A stretch of 64,000 bases of DNA, from NCBI RefSeq assembly GCF_028553725.1, contig NZ_CP067128.1, positions 1 through 64,000 on the forward strand, given 5' to 3'. The notes beneath the pieces were generated by a model, which was not told where the DNA came from, did no database searches, and saw only the letters and a list, made by a program, of their open reading frames with translations. How positions within the stretch are numbered: position 1 is the stretch's first letter; every line of letters begins with the position of its first letter. The position numbers and the translations under genes were made by a program. This DNA is from Paracoccus alcaliphilus (GTDB lineage: Bacteria; Pseudomonadota; Alphaproteobacteria; Rhodobacterales; Rhodobacteraceae). Shown here in pieces: positions 47,381 to 56,659 of this stretch.

Positions 47381-48403
47381 TCAGTGACCTCCTTTGTGGT
47401 CGCGCCATGTGCGGCGCAGCAGCGGGACAAGCAGCAGAGCGATCCCGATCATGGTCAGCATGGCGCTGGCCGAGGCGCGGCTGATCGAGCGGTTGCCGGC
47501 CTGATCGGGGATGAGGAAGTCATAGGTCAGCCATTGCAGCGAAATCACGTGTCCCTGACTGGAGAAGCCGATGATCTCTTCGAAGACGCGATAGCTGTCC
47601 ATCAGATGGATCATCGAGATGAACACGATCAGCGGCATCAGATGCGGGATCACGACATAGCGCAGCCGTTGCCAGCGCGAAGCGCCGTCGATCAGCGCGC
47701 TTTCCAGCGCGTCGCTGTTGACGGTTTGCAGCCCGGCGTAGAAGACGATCGCCGCGAAGGGCGCGACGTGCCAAACGCGATAGGTCATCATCAGCAGTTC
47801 TAGCGTCCAGGCCTGCGCGAACAGCGCGACATCACGCTCGATCATGCGTTCGATCAGCTGGGTCAGGATACCATCGCCCCGAAACAGCCAGTTGATCGAC
47901 AGAGCGCCGATCACCGGCGTGATGATGAAAGGCAGCAGCGATACGAAAATGACCGGGCCGCGCAACATCTTGGCGGTGTTGTTCAGGACCAGCGCGATGG
48001 TCAGACCAAGACCCAGAACCAGCGGCAGGGTGAATAGCGTGAAGGTCAGGGTAAAGCGTAGGGCCTTCCAGAAATCGATGGCCTGAAAGGCACGCCAGTC
48101 GAGGTTGGAAATCGCGCTCCACGCGCGCTCGGGTTCCAGCACGTTGCGATAGCTGTCCAGCCCGACAAAGCGCGTCTCTTTGGCGATCGCACCGTTTTCG
48201 TCCAGCATCGGGACGGATTTCTGTTCAGTCACGCAAGTCTGGGTCGGAAATCCCGGCGTGCAGGACTCGACTTCGACCGTCTCATAGACCGGCTGGGTGA
48301 TATAAAAGCTTTGGGTAAAGACGCTGATCAGTGGAAGCGCGATGAACAGCAGCATCATCAAGACAGAGGGGCCGACAAAGGCGGCAAAGGTGCGAAAGTT
48401 CAT
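47381..48403 (-). CDS. Sugar-type ABC transporter permease, MalF family
   Basis: A 340-residue permease with about six membrane segments and the EAA loop ALESALIDGASRWQRLRYVV. A periplasmic loop after the first segment contains two cysteines (ESCTPGFPTQTCVTEQ) that could form a disulfide. Works with the MalG-like subunit, the binding protein and the ATPase of the same operon. Confidence 0.88.
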   Translation of the reverse strand: MNFRTFAAFVGPSVLMMLLFIALPLISVFTQSFYITQPVYETVEVESCTPGFPTQTCVTEQKSVPMLDENGAIAKETRFVGLDSYRNVLEPERAWSAISNLDWRAFQAIDFWKALRFTLTFTLFTLPLVLGLGLTIALVLNNTAKMLRGPVIFVSLLPFIITPVIGALSINWLFRGDGILTQLIERMIERDVALFAQAWTLELLMMTYRVWHVAPFAAIVFYAGLQTVNSDALESALIDGASRWQRLRYVVIPHLMPLIVFISMIHLMDSYRVFEEIIGFSSQGHVISLQWLTYDFLIPDQAGNRSISRASASAMLTMIGIALLLVPLLRRTWRDHKGGH

Positions 48404-48445
48404 GTCTCTGTCTTTCTCTCGGGTCCGTTTAGGGGCGCGCGGGCG

Positions 48446-48473
48446 GAAAAAGCGGGGAGGGCAAACCCTCCCC
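48446..48473 (-). terminator. Stem-loop with U tract between binding-protein and permease genes
   Basis: On the minus strand the 8-bp stem GGGGAGGG-TTTG-CCCTCCCC is followed by GCTTTTT. It looks like an intrinsic terminator placed inside the operon, which would make the binding protein more abundant than the permeases, a common design in ABC importers. Confidence 0.65.
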
Positions 48474-48493
48474 AGTCCGGCGGGGAGAACGCC

Positions 48494-49702
48494 TTAGTTG
48501 ATAAGCCCGGCCTCTTTCGCCGAGGTCAGGTATCTGGCCTCGATATCGGCAAGGGTGGTTTCCGCATCCTTGGCGCCGGTCAGATATGCGGCCAGCCCGC
48601 TCCCTATCGCGGAGTGCAGGATACCAAGCGCGGTCGAAGCCGGGTAAAGGCGGGCGCCATTCTCGGCCGTCGCGGCGACGCCGGCGGAAAGCGGACCGAC
48701 CTCATAGCCCTGCACCAACCACACCGCGGCGTCGTTGTTGGTCTGCACCATCTCGGTGTCGATGCCTTCCATCGCCACGCGGAAGGCCGCATCGGCCTGC
48801 TCGTCCGTCATGTTCTTGGCAAAGACGATGCCATCCCACCATAGCGAGGTCGCGGGTGCGGCAGATCCCATCGGGGCCGAGGCCATCTTGACCTTGCCGA
48901 CCACCTGGCTTTCGGCTGGGTCTTCCATCGCGGCGGCGCGGCTGGCCCAAAGATTGGCCATCGCGATCTTGCCCTGCTGGAACTGCTGCTGAACGTAGGT
49001 CGAATCCGAGACGAGGTATTCGGGATCCATGTAGGCGGTCATCGCCTTCAGGGTCTCAAGCACCTTGACGCCCTCGGGCGTGTTGATGGTTGGCATGTTC
49101 GCGTCATCGACGAAATTGCCGCCCTCGCCCAGATACATGTTCACGAATTCCTGCGCGAGGTTCCAGCCCGTCGCGAAGGTGCCTCCCAGAGGATACTCGA
49201 CCACGCCGGCAGCCTTGATCTGTTCAGCGGCGGCCAGGACATCATCGTAGGTTTTGGGTTCTTCGATGCCCAGATCGGCCAAGATGTCCTCGCGGTACAT
49301 CAGGTGCTGGGCGTTCACCATCATCGCGATGGCCATGATCTGCCCGTCCACCGTGATGAGCTGGTTCGGGGTCAGGTTCTGGCCATATTTCTCGACCAAA
49401 TCGTCCAGCGGACGGATCGTTCCGGCGTTCAGCAGCGGGATCAACGTTTCGTTGGCCACGCCGCCGATCTGGTACAGCGCCGGATTTGCCGCAAAGGCTT
49501 CGGGCTGCTTTTCCTTAAACTCTTGGTCCAGCGAAGCCGTGAAGTTGCCGCATTCGGCCATGGAGTCCGTCACGGCTTTCCAGGCCTCGAACCCAGCGGA
49601 CAGCGATTTAACAGGCACGTCGTTTTCAAAGGCGCAGGCCGCCCAGACCGAGGTCGATGCAAGCGACAGAGCACTTGCGAAGAAAAGGGTCTTCAGCTTC
49701 AT
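48494..49702 (-). CDS. Sugar-type ABC transporter substrate-binding protein
   Basis: A 402-residue periplasmic binding protein of the MalE/UgpB superfamily. The signal peptide is MKLKTLFFASALSLASTSVW ending before ACAFEN. YREDILADLGIEEPKTYDDV and QGKIAMANLWASRAA are typical of family 1 binding proteins. Ribosome site AGGGAG before the ATG. Ligand unknown; a polyol, sugar or polar aromatic glycoside are all possible. Confidence 0.88.
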   Translation of the reverse strand: MKLKTLFFASALSLASTSVWAACAFENDVPVKSLSAGFEAWKAVTDSMAECGNFTASLDQEFKEKQPEAFAANPALYQIGGVANETLIPLLNAGTIRPLDDLVEKYGQNLTPNQLITVDGQIMAIAMMVNAQHLMYREDILADLGIEEPKTYDDVLAAAEQIKAAGVVEYPLGGTFATGWNLAQEFVNMYLGEGGNFVDDANMPTINTPEGVKVLETLKAMTAYMDPEYLVSDSTYVQQQFQQGKIAMANLWASRAAAMEDPAESQVVGKVKMASAPMGSAAPATSLWWDGIVFAKNMTDEQADAAFRVAMEGIDTEMVQTNNDAAVWLVQGYEVGPLSAGVAATAENGARLYPASTALGILHSAIGSGLAAYLTGAKDAETTLADIEARYLTSAKEAGLIN

Positions 49703-49752
49703 CTTGGTCTCCCTGTGATCTTGTCTGTCGTCTGTTGTTATCCGATGATGCG

Positions 49753-50808
49753 CTATCGGGCCGGAGGGTCGAGCCGTTCGCCGCTTTCGGCGGTAAAGAA
49801 GTGGCAGGCCTCAACCGGGATGCGGATGCCGATGCGGTCGTCAATCTCGGCGCGATAGGTCTTGTCGGCCTTGACGCTGATCAGCGCCCCGCCGACGCGT
49901 ACCGATATCATCGTCGCATCGCCCAAGAGTTCGATCGTATAGATCGGCGCCTCGATCTGGCCGTGATCCTGAAGCATTGCATCCTCGGCCCGGAAGCCCA
50001 GGGTGACTGGGCCGTCCGTCAGCGTCACGCCCTCGACCCGGGTGTGCTGCGCGGTGAACACGCCGCTCTCGACGCGCCCGTCGATCAGGTTCATGGCCGG
50101 TGAGCCAATGAAGCTGGCAACGAAGGTATTGGCGGGGCGGTCATAAATTTCCATGGGGCTGCCGACCTGCTGGACGACGCCCTTCTTCATCACCACCACG
50201 CGGTCGGCCAAGGTCATCGCCTCGATCTGGTCATGGGTGACGTAGATGGTCGTGACGGCCAGTTCGTGGCTGAGGTTCTTGATCTGCGCCCGCGTGGAGA
50301 CCCGCAGTTTCGCATCGAGGTTCGACAGCGGCTCGTCCATCAGGAACACGTTCGGCTCGCGGACGATGGCACGGGCAAGGGCGACGCGCTGACGCTGACC
50401 ACCTGACAGTTCGGCGGGCTTGCGATGCAGGAAATCGTCCAGTTCAACCATCGAGGCCGCGCGGCGCACTTTTTCGTCGTGCGACGCCGCGTCGATGCCC
50501 CGCACCTTCAGCGGAAAGCGGATGTTCTCGTAAACATTCATGTTCGGGTAAAGCGCATAGCTCTGGAACACCATCGCCACGTCGCGATCCTTGGGCTCCA
50601 GATCATTAACGACATTGCCGTCGACCAGGATCTCGCCCTCGGTGACATCCTCTAACCCGGCGATCATGCGCATCGTGGTAGTCTTACCACAGCCCGAGGG
50701 CCCAAGCAGCACGAGGAACTCACGGTCGGCAATGGTCAGGTCGAAATTGTGGACACCCACAAACGCGCCCCAACGCTTTCCGACATTCCGCAGCTGGATT
50801 TCAGCCAT
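49753..50808 (-). CDS. ABC transporter ATPase, UgpC/MsmK/MalK family
   Basis: A 351-residue ATPase with Walker A GPSGCGKTT (36-44), signature LSGGQRQRVALARA, Walker B FLMDEPLSNLD, switch His in YVTHDQIEAM and a C-terminal TOBE/MalK regulatory domain (FVASFIGSPAMNLIDG, VTLGFRAEDAML). The ATG at 50808 has the ribosome site AAGGAGG; longer frames upstream overlap the operator region. First gene of the operon. Confidence 0.92.
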   Translation of the reverse strand: MAEIQLRNVGKRWGAFVGVHNFDLTIADREFLVLLGPSGCGKTTTMRMIAGLEDVTEGEILVDGNVVNDLEPKDRDVAMVFQSYALYPNMNVYENIRFPLKVRGIDAASHDEKVRRAASMVELDDFLHRKPAELSGGQRQRVALARAIVREPNVFLMDEPLSNLDAKLRVSTRAQIKNLSHELAVTTIYVTHDQIEAMTLADRVVVMKKGVVQQVGSPMEIYDRPANTFVASFIGSPAMNLIDGRVESGVFTAQHTRVEGVTLTDGPVTLGFRAEDAMLQDHGQIEAPIYTIELLGDATMISVRVGGALISVKADKTYRAEIDDRIGIRIPVEACHFFTAESGERLDPPAR

Positions 50809-50829
50809 TGCGCCCTCCTTCGGGAATCG

Positions 50830-50849
50830 TTTTGCATACGCTTGCAAAA
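50830..50849. promoter_or_regulatory. LacI-type operator upstream of the SnoaL operon
   Basis: TTTTGCATACGCTTGCAAAA: perfect 7-bp arms TTTTGCA and TGCAAAA around TACGCT. It lies 22 bases before the ATPase start, where a bound repressor would block transcription. The LacI protein at 41333 is the likely ligand. Confidence 0.6.
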
Positions 50850-50885
50850 AACCATAGCGAATCAGACAAGGCTGTGACAAGATAT

Positions 50886-50905
50886 TTTTGCATACGCATT
50901 CATTT
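50886..50905. promoter_or_regulatory. Second operator-like half site in the divergent promoter region
   Basis: TTTTGCATACGCATTCATTT repeats the first 12 bases of the 50830 operator exactly, with a weaker second arm. The two sites are 56 bases apart, between the leftward operon and the rightward SnoaL-like gene, so one repressor could control both directions. Confidence 0.5.
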
Positions 50906-50971
50906 TGTTTAGAATTGTGCCAGATACAGCCGGATCTGATGCGGATCAAACCTTTGACAGAGAAAGATGAA

Positions 50972-51985
50972 ATGACGGATCGCCTAAAGACCAAGCAGCT
51001 CGTGCGGGACTTCTATCATGCCTTGGACACCGCCCTGCCCGACCAGATGCGCGATGTGATGCGACGTTATTGCGCTCCGGATCTTTTGTGGCGCGGCTTT
51101 CATCCGTTCAATGAAATCATTGGCGCCGCCGAGGTCGCGACTCGGTTCTGGGTGCCCCTGCGTCACGGTCTCAGCCGTCTGCAGCGCCGAATGGATGTCT
51201 TTATGGCCGGCCGCAACAGCCTGACCGATGAGCCGCAGGACTGGGTCTGCTCGATGGGGCACCTGATGGGCCTCTTCGACCGAGCGTGGCTGGGTATCCC
51301 CCCGACCGGGCGCATGGCGTTCCTGCGCTATTGCGCGTTCCACCGCATTCAAGACGGGCGGATCATCGAAACCGCCATGTATTTCGACATCCCGCACCTG
51401 ATGATGCAGGCGGGACTGAACCCCTTTCCGCCACAGACCGGGGCGCATCTGGTCCAGCCCGGCCCGATGACCCATGACGGCCTGATGTTCGACGACCGGC
51501 CCGACGACGAAGGCAAGGCGACTCTGGCTGCGATCGAGGCGATGATCTCGGATCTTGGCCAATGGAACAGCGGCCTGTCGTTGGAAGATGAGCTTGCCCG
51601 CACCTGGCAGGACGACATGATCTGGTGGGGGCCCGCCGGGATCGGCGCGACCTACACGATCGAGCGTTACGCCAGGCAACATTCCGGCCCCTTCCGCGCC
51701 GGCTTCGCCGATCGCAGCAAGACCAAGCATATCTGCCGCATGGCCGAGGGGAGCTTTGGCGGCTTCTTCGGATGGCCCAATTTCGTCGCGACCCCGACCG
51801 GTGGCTTCATGGGCATGCCCGCGACGGGCAAACCGGGCGAGTTCCGCGTCATTGATATCTACCGTCGGGACGGCGATAGGTTGGCCGAGAACTGGATTTT
51901 CATCGACCTGCTTCACTTCTGGAAACAGCAGGGCCTCGATGTCTTGAAGCGTAGTGAGCAGCTGAATGTGCTCGGGAACAGATGA
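50972..51985 (+). CDS. SnoaL/NTF2-like protein, double domain, divergent from the operon
   Basis: A 337-residue protein with two NTF2-like halves: WLGIPPTGRMAFLRYCAFHR then FMGMPATGKPGEFRVIDIYR and ENWIFIDLLHFWKQQGLDVL. It resembles the protein at 43149 in size and layout. I use the ATG at 50972, behind a purine-rich stretch; the frame is open upstream through the operator. It is read away from the ABC operon from the shared promoter region. Confidence 0.8.
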   Translation: MTDRLKTKQLVRDFYHALDTALPDQMRDVMRRYCAPDLLWRGFHPFNEIIGAAEVATRFWVPLRHGLSRLQRRMDVFMAGRNSLTDEPQDWVCSMGHLMGLFDRAWLGIPPTGRMAFLRYCAFHRIQDGRIIETAMYFDIPHLMMQAGLNPFPPQTGAHLVQPGPMTHDGLMFDDRPDDEGKATLAAIEAMISDLGQWNSGLSLEDELARTWQDDMIWWGPAGIGATYTIERYARQHSGPFRAGFADRSKTKHICRMAEGSFGGFFGWPNFVATPTGGFMGMPATGKPGEFRVIDIYRRDGDRLAENWIFIDLLHFWKQQGLDVLKRSEQLNVLGNR

Positions 51986-52397
51986 ACCCTTCACTTCAAT
52001 CTACCTCAGCGAAGTCCTTATCCTCAATGAGGCACTTCTCGCCGCTTGCCACACAGATTGCAAAACGCGCTGACGTCGAAGGAACTGTGTCAAGGAACTA
52101 AGGCTCGGCCCACATACGCATTACAACAAGCGTTTTTCGCCAGATTGACTCAAGTCCCTTGCTGAGCCAGCGCTCCAATCTATCGCGAGGCGAGCCACCA
52201 GCGCGCAGTCCTGCCGCATCATAGCGTGCATGATGCCCGCGAATTTCATCGCGCCCGTCAGGAGGAATGCTGGGCTTGGGGGCGATCGCAATCGCCCCCA
52301 GGAACTGACGGCCAGTAATCCCGCCTGGGTCACAGCGACGGAATGAATGAGGGCGGCCAACGGCCGCCCTGAACACCCCCAGAGGAAGGAATTGTCC
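51986..52397. other. Non-coding stretch with two strong inverted repeats
   Basis: No gene is supported here. It contains TGGGGGCGAT-CGCA-ATCGCCCCCA in two 10-bp arms (52275-52284 and 52289-52298), plus the hairpin described next. It separates the SnoaL gene from the convergent relaxase remnant. Confidence 0.6.
52350..52370 (-). terminator. Hairpin downstream of the MobP relaxase remnant
   Basis: Perfect stem AGGGCGGCC - GTT - GGCCGCCCT (minus strand), 28 bases after the relaxase stop and followed by a moderately T-rich tail. It is a plausible transcription end for the relaxase. Confidence 0.5.
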
Positions 52398-54249
52398 TTA
52401 CAGCTCGTGGCCGTCATCGCGGTCCCGCTCATGCGATTTATCCACTTCTTCGCGCAGCAGCTCCTTGGCCTGCTCGGCCTCGCGCAAGGACATGCCGACA
52501 CTTTCGTGCTTCTCGGCCGCGGCGACGATGCCAAGCGCGACCTGCCGGCGCTCGGCCGGATCCGGGAAATCCACAGCCAGCGCGCGATCGTCGCCGGCCG
52601 CGATCCGCTCGACCACATCCTCGCCATAGCGTTCCTTCAATGCCGTCGCGAAGCGTTCGGCATCGTCCTCCCGCTCGAATTCCACGCTGCCGTTGGCCTC
52701 AAGCGAATTTGCCATCGCCCCAAGGGTCCGCTGCAGGCGGTCGTTGACCACCCCATGTTCGCTTTCCAGAACCCGATTGAGCGACGCGGCCGCCTTCTCA
52801 TAGAAGTTGTCGACCAGATCTGCTGCCTTGTAGCGGTCGGCCTGGTTGTCCAGATCGAGGTTGCCATGCTTGGCGACGGCCTGCAGATCGTCAACGACCC
52901 ATTGCCGCTCCTGCCAAGCGTTGTCGGCCGGCTGCGCCAGGCGGCTGGCGATCGCATCACGGTCGAACCCGATCTGTTCCGCACGGGCCAGCACATCATT
53001 CCTGATTTCGGTCGCGGCGTCGGTGCCGATGGTTTTTTCGGCGCCGTCCCGGCTCGCCCGGTCATCGGTCTGCTGCGTGCGATAGATCTCGCTGACCGGC
53101 CGGCGCTTGGCCAGCTCGGCGCCTTCGGCATCGCCCAGGTCACGCAACACCAGACTGGTGACATTCGCGAGGTCCTTCCGCAGCTCGGCCTGCTCGGCCG
53201 GGTTGCGGGTTCCGATCTCGGTCTCCACGTCCTCAAGCCATTTCGGGAAGGCCTTTGCCAGATCGGCACGGGTTTGGACGTTATCAATGTCCATCTTCAA
53301 CTCCATTTTTGCGGGGGTAATGACGCCACCGCGTTCCAGAATTTCGGCGGCTCGGTCGAGATTGGCGGAAATATCGTCCAGGCTTGCGGCGCTGGCGAAG
53401 CTGGCCAGGGCGCGCAGGGCCACCTTGCCCTGGCCGATATACGAGAGTGCATTGCGAAGCGCCCTGCCCTGCAGCGGCTTTTCGTGAACAGGCCTGTCTT
53501 CACGACGCGCGGCCTCGATCTCCGCCCTGCTTGGTCCATAGGTGAGAACACCGCGATCCAGGCGAGATGAGGAATCAAGCGTTACGCCCATATCGGCGGC
53601 GATCGCGACCAGGCGCTCCTTCATGTCGTGCAGGTTGTGGACATGATCCTGGGCCATGTAGAACCATTCGCCCTGCTCAAGCCCACGATTATTGACCACG
53701 ATATGCACATGCGGATTGGCGCGGTCGGTGTGCAGCGCGGCGACATAAGCCCATTCATCGGTGCCCGGAACGCCTGTATGTCCGGTCTGGAAGGTTTCGA
53801 CCGCCCAGATCTCCGCGATCTTCCGTGCTTTCTCCGCTTTCAGATCGGCCGGGAAACTGACCAGCAGATGCGTTGTCTGCCCGTTCTTGGTGTCCCTGCC
53901 CCACCCGTCTGACCAGGCATCAATGATGTTCTGACGCTCCTCGGCCGTGAGCGTGCGCCCCTCGGCATCATGCTCCACCATGTTGCCAAACAGTCCGGTT
54001 GATTTCCCGAACAGGTAGTTGAACTGGTTTGCGAGCTGCTTCGGTGTATGTGTCCCGCCTCGATAGATCTTCTTCAGGACCACCGAATTGCTTCCCTGAG
54101 ACACGCGCCAGAGGTTGTTCGCCCGCGCCGAGAACGCCGGTGAACCGTAACGCGAGGGTTTTCGGAGCGTGCCGTCCGCGAAAGCGTAGCCACTGCCACG
54201 ATGGTGCTTGAGCAGGTTGATGTCTGACAGGACGGAGGACGCAACCTTA
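52398..54249 (-). pseudogene. VirD2/MobP-type relaxase, N-terminus replaced by IS sequence
   Basis: About 615 relaxase codons remain. The histidine motif of VirD2-like relaxases is clear: ALHTDRANPHVHIVVNNRG, preceded by WAYVAALH. The region FNYLFGKS corresponds to the N-terminal part near the catalytic tyrosine motif, and the long C-terminus is rich in charged residues. The gene runs straight into IS427 copy 3; a GTG inside the IS (54288-54290) could start a chimeric protein, so residual expression is possible. The true start and first residues are lost. Confidence 0.72.
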
Positions 54250-55081
54250 GGGTCAGGACCCATTGATTTCTGCGAGGCGGCGTGATTCACGGTTCGAAAA
54301 ACGAGCGGTGAACATGTCTGATCTCTTCTGGTTGACCGACGCCCAGATGGCGCGTCTTGAGCCCTATTTTCCGAAGTCCCACGGCAAACCCCGCGTCGAT
54401 GATCGGCGTGTCTTGAGCGGGATTATCTTCATCAATCGCAATGGGTTGCGTTGGCGCGATGCGCCTGCGGAATACGGCCCCCACAAGACGCTCTACAACC
54501 GATGGAAGCGGTGGAGCGACAAGGGCATCTTTGCGCAGATGATGGCTGGCCTGGCAGCCGATCACGGCGAGGAAAAGACGGTCATGATCGACGCGACTTA
54601 TCTCAAAGCCCACCGAACCGCGACCAGCATGGCCGCGAAAAAGGGGGGCGTGGACGCCTGATTGGCCGAACGAAGGGCGGCATGAACACCAAGCTGCACG
54701 CCGTCTGTGACAGTCAGGGACGCCCACTCAATCTTTTCGTCACCGCCGGGCAGGTCAGCGACTACATCGGCGCACGGGCTTTGCTGGGTAGCTTGCCAAA
54801 CGTGGAATGGCTGCTCGGGGACCGGGGCTATGACGCCGACTGGTTCAGAGACGCGTTGAAAGACAAAGGGATACGCGCCTGCATCCCCGGCCGAAAGCAG
54901 CGCAAGACGCCCGTGAAATACGACAAGCGACGCTACAAACGGCGCAATCGCATCGAGATCATGTTCGGCAGGCTCAAGGATTGGCGACGTGTGGCGACCC
55001 GATACGACAGATGCCCAAAGGTCTTCCTCTCCGCCATCGCACTCGCGGCGCTCGTCATTTATTGGCTATGAGTCCTGAGCC
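54250..55081 (+). mobile_element. IS427-group insertion sequence, intact copy 3
   Basis: An 832-bp element nearly identical to copy 1 and in the same orientation, flanked by TA on both sides. The left side is the cut end of a relaxase gene and the right side the cut end of a restriction-methylase gene, so its two flanks were probably joined by an IS-mediated deletion or recombination rather than by simple insertion. Confidence 0.92.
54314..55071 (+). CDS. IS427-group transposase, two frames joined by -1 frameshifting
   Basis: Same two-frame transposase as at 3711, with orfA 54314-54661 and orfB to 55071. It carries YLKAH, as in copy 2. The A5-G6-C slip region and the DDE motifs are intact, so it could supply transposase for all three copies. 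Confidence 0.88.
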
Positions 55082-55896
55082 TAGCACGTTGGCATATCCA
55101 GCCTGAAGGTTGGTGGATAATCTACATTCCAAAGGGCATGATTGATATTGGCGACTATCCAGCCATCCGAGATTGGCTGCTTCCCTTCCGCGAAGCGTTA
55201 GAAGCTCGCGCCACAAAACAAGCATGGTTTGAGCTTCAACAAGATCAGCTAGGCTATGTTGCGGGGTTCGAAGAAGAAGGAATATGTTTTCCAGATATGT
55301 CTCAAGGGCCAAAGTTTTCGATGGCTCCTGCCGGTTATCTGTATGAAACGACTACCTTCAAGATCAATGCCGACTTCACGCTTCTTGCCCTTCTGAATAG
55401 TAGGCTTTTCTGGTTTTGCCTAAGAGGGGAAGCCAATGCCCTACGGGGCGGAGAATGGCGCCTTCGCCTAAAGCGGCAATATATCGAACCACTGCCTATT
55501 CCTCAGTCCAATGACAATTCGCGGGCAGAATTAGCTCAGGGGGCGAAGAAAATCAGCGGGCTAGCGAAGGAACGCCTAGCCCTGCAAACCGCCCTCACGC
55601 GCCGCATCCCCGACCTCTGCCCGCCAGGACGCGAGCCCAAGCTGACCAACAAGCTCAAGGAATGGTGGACCCTGCCCGACTTCGCCGCCTTCCGCGCCGA
55701 GGTGAAGAAGGTGTTCAAGGCCAACATCCCGCTGGCCGATCGCTCCGACTGGGAAGACTGGATCAACCGCGACCGCGCCGAGATCGCCCGCCTGACCGCC
55801 GAAATCGCCCAGGCCGAAGCCCAGATCGACAGCATCGTCTATGATCTATTCGACCTGACTGAAGACGAAATCGCGCTGCTGGAAAGCGCTGTGTGA
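55082..55896 (+). pseudogene. C-terminal part of a type IIG (Eco57I-like) restriction-methylase
   Basis: The frame is open from the IS end (LARWHIQPEGWWIIYIPKGM) through 55896. The sequence is that of the target-recognition and C-terminal region of Eco57I/PglX-like enzymes: ATKQAWFELQQ, a Y-E-T-T-T-F-K-I segment, LLALLNSRLFWFCLRGEANA, LRGGEWRLRLKRQYIEPLPI. The whole nuclease and methylase core is missing, so it should be inactive. The last third (from about 55550) is a helical tail rich in charged residues. Confidence 0.75.
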
Positions 55897-55900
55897 CCAA

Positions 55901-56659
55901 ATGGCTGGTTGGATAGACTTCTCCGCACTCACAGGCACTCAAGCGGTCGCCATCTGGGGGGCGGTCACAGGCACAATCGGCACGATCACGGGTATTCTTG
56001 GGCTCTGGTTGCGATTTCGACACCAAAAACGCGACCAAGCACGGTTAAAATGTGAGGCCGTTTTTGACTTTGAGGTTTCGAACGGCGTCCCTCGCCCAAA
56101 ATACAAGATTGTTGTAAGATGCGTTGGTCGAAGGCCTGTTACACTCGATGCTATCGAGTATTCCTATAACCCTCCTGATCTGAAGAACCGCTTGTTTCGT
56201 CGTCGTCTCTGGCGAGACGGCAAATTTCGGAACGCAGACGATTTAAGCCGCCTGAAACCAGTGAGCCTGTCAGAGGGCGAAAAGAAGGAATTCTCCATAG
56301 AAGAAAGGCGAGTAGCGCATCTGGATAAGGTTGCGAAGGTTTGCGTGCTCGACCAAACCGGCAGACGTTGGCAGGTGCCATGGCCAAGTTCGAAGCAGCT
56401 TGCACACCAAACACGGCATGGCGAGCTCGACCGGATCGAAGAGGAAAGCTCGCACCGAACCTGCAAGGTCGTTGGGTATTATCTAAAGGACAATTTTTAT
56501 ATTCTCGCACATTGGAACAAGGAACCGTCGAACAAGAGTTCATTTACTGGCCGGACCTTTCGCTTCGACCGAAAAGACGCCTATGCGCGGAAGTTGGAAG
56601 ACATCCGATCTGATCTTCTCCCAAAGCTGATGGCGGGAAAAATTGAAGAAATCACCTGA
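55901..56659 (+). CDS. Hypothetical protein with one N-terminal membrane segment
   Basis: A 252-residue protein that starts four bases after the restriction-methylase fragment. One hydrophobic segment (about 14-36, TGTQAVAIWGAVTGTIGTIT) is followed by a basic stretch and a soluble beta-rich part (KIVVRCVGRRPVTLDAIEYS) and a charged helical end. I do not recognise it. Proteins of this design are common beside restriction-modification and abortive-infection genes, which fits its neighbour, but this is only context. Confidence 0.6.
   Translation: MAGWIDFSALTGTQAVAIWGAVTGTIGTITGILGLWLRFRHQKRDQARLKCEAVFDFEVSNGVPRPKYKIVVRCVGRRPVTLDAIEYSYNPPDLKNRLFRRRLWRDGKFRNADDLSRLKPVSLSEGEKKEFSIEERRVAHLDKVAKVCVLDQTGRRWQVPWPSSKQLAHQTRHGELDRIEEESSHRTCKVVGYYLKDNFYILAHWNKEPSNKSSFTGRTFRFDRKDAYARKLEDIRSDLLPKLMAGKIEEIT

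Noticed and set aside
51986..52397. A leftward 92-codon frame before the relaxase terminator
   Set aside because: It crosses two perfect hairpins and has no ribosome site or similarity.
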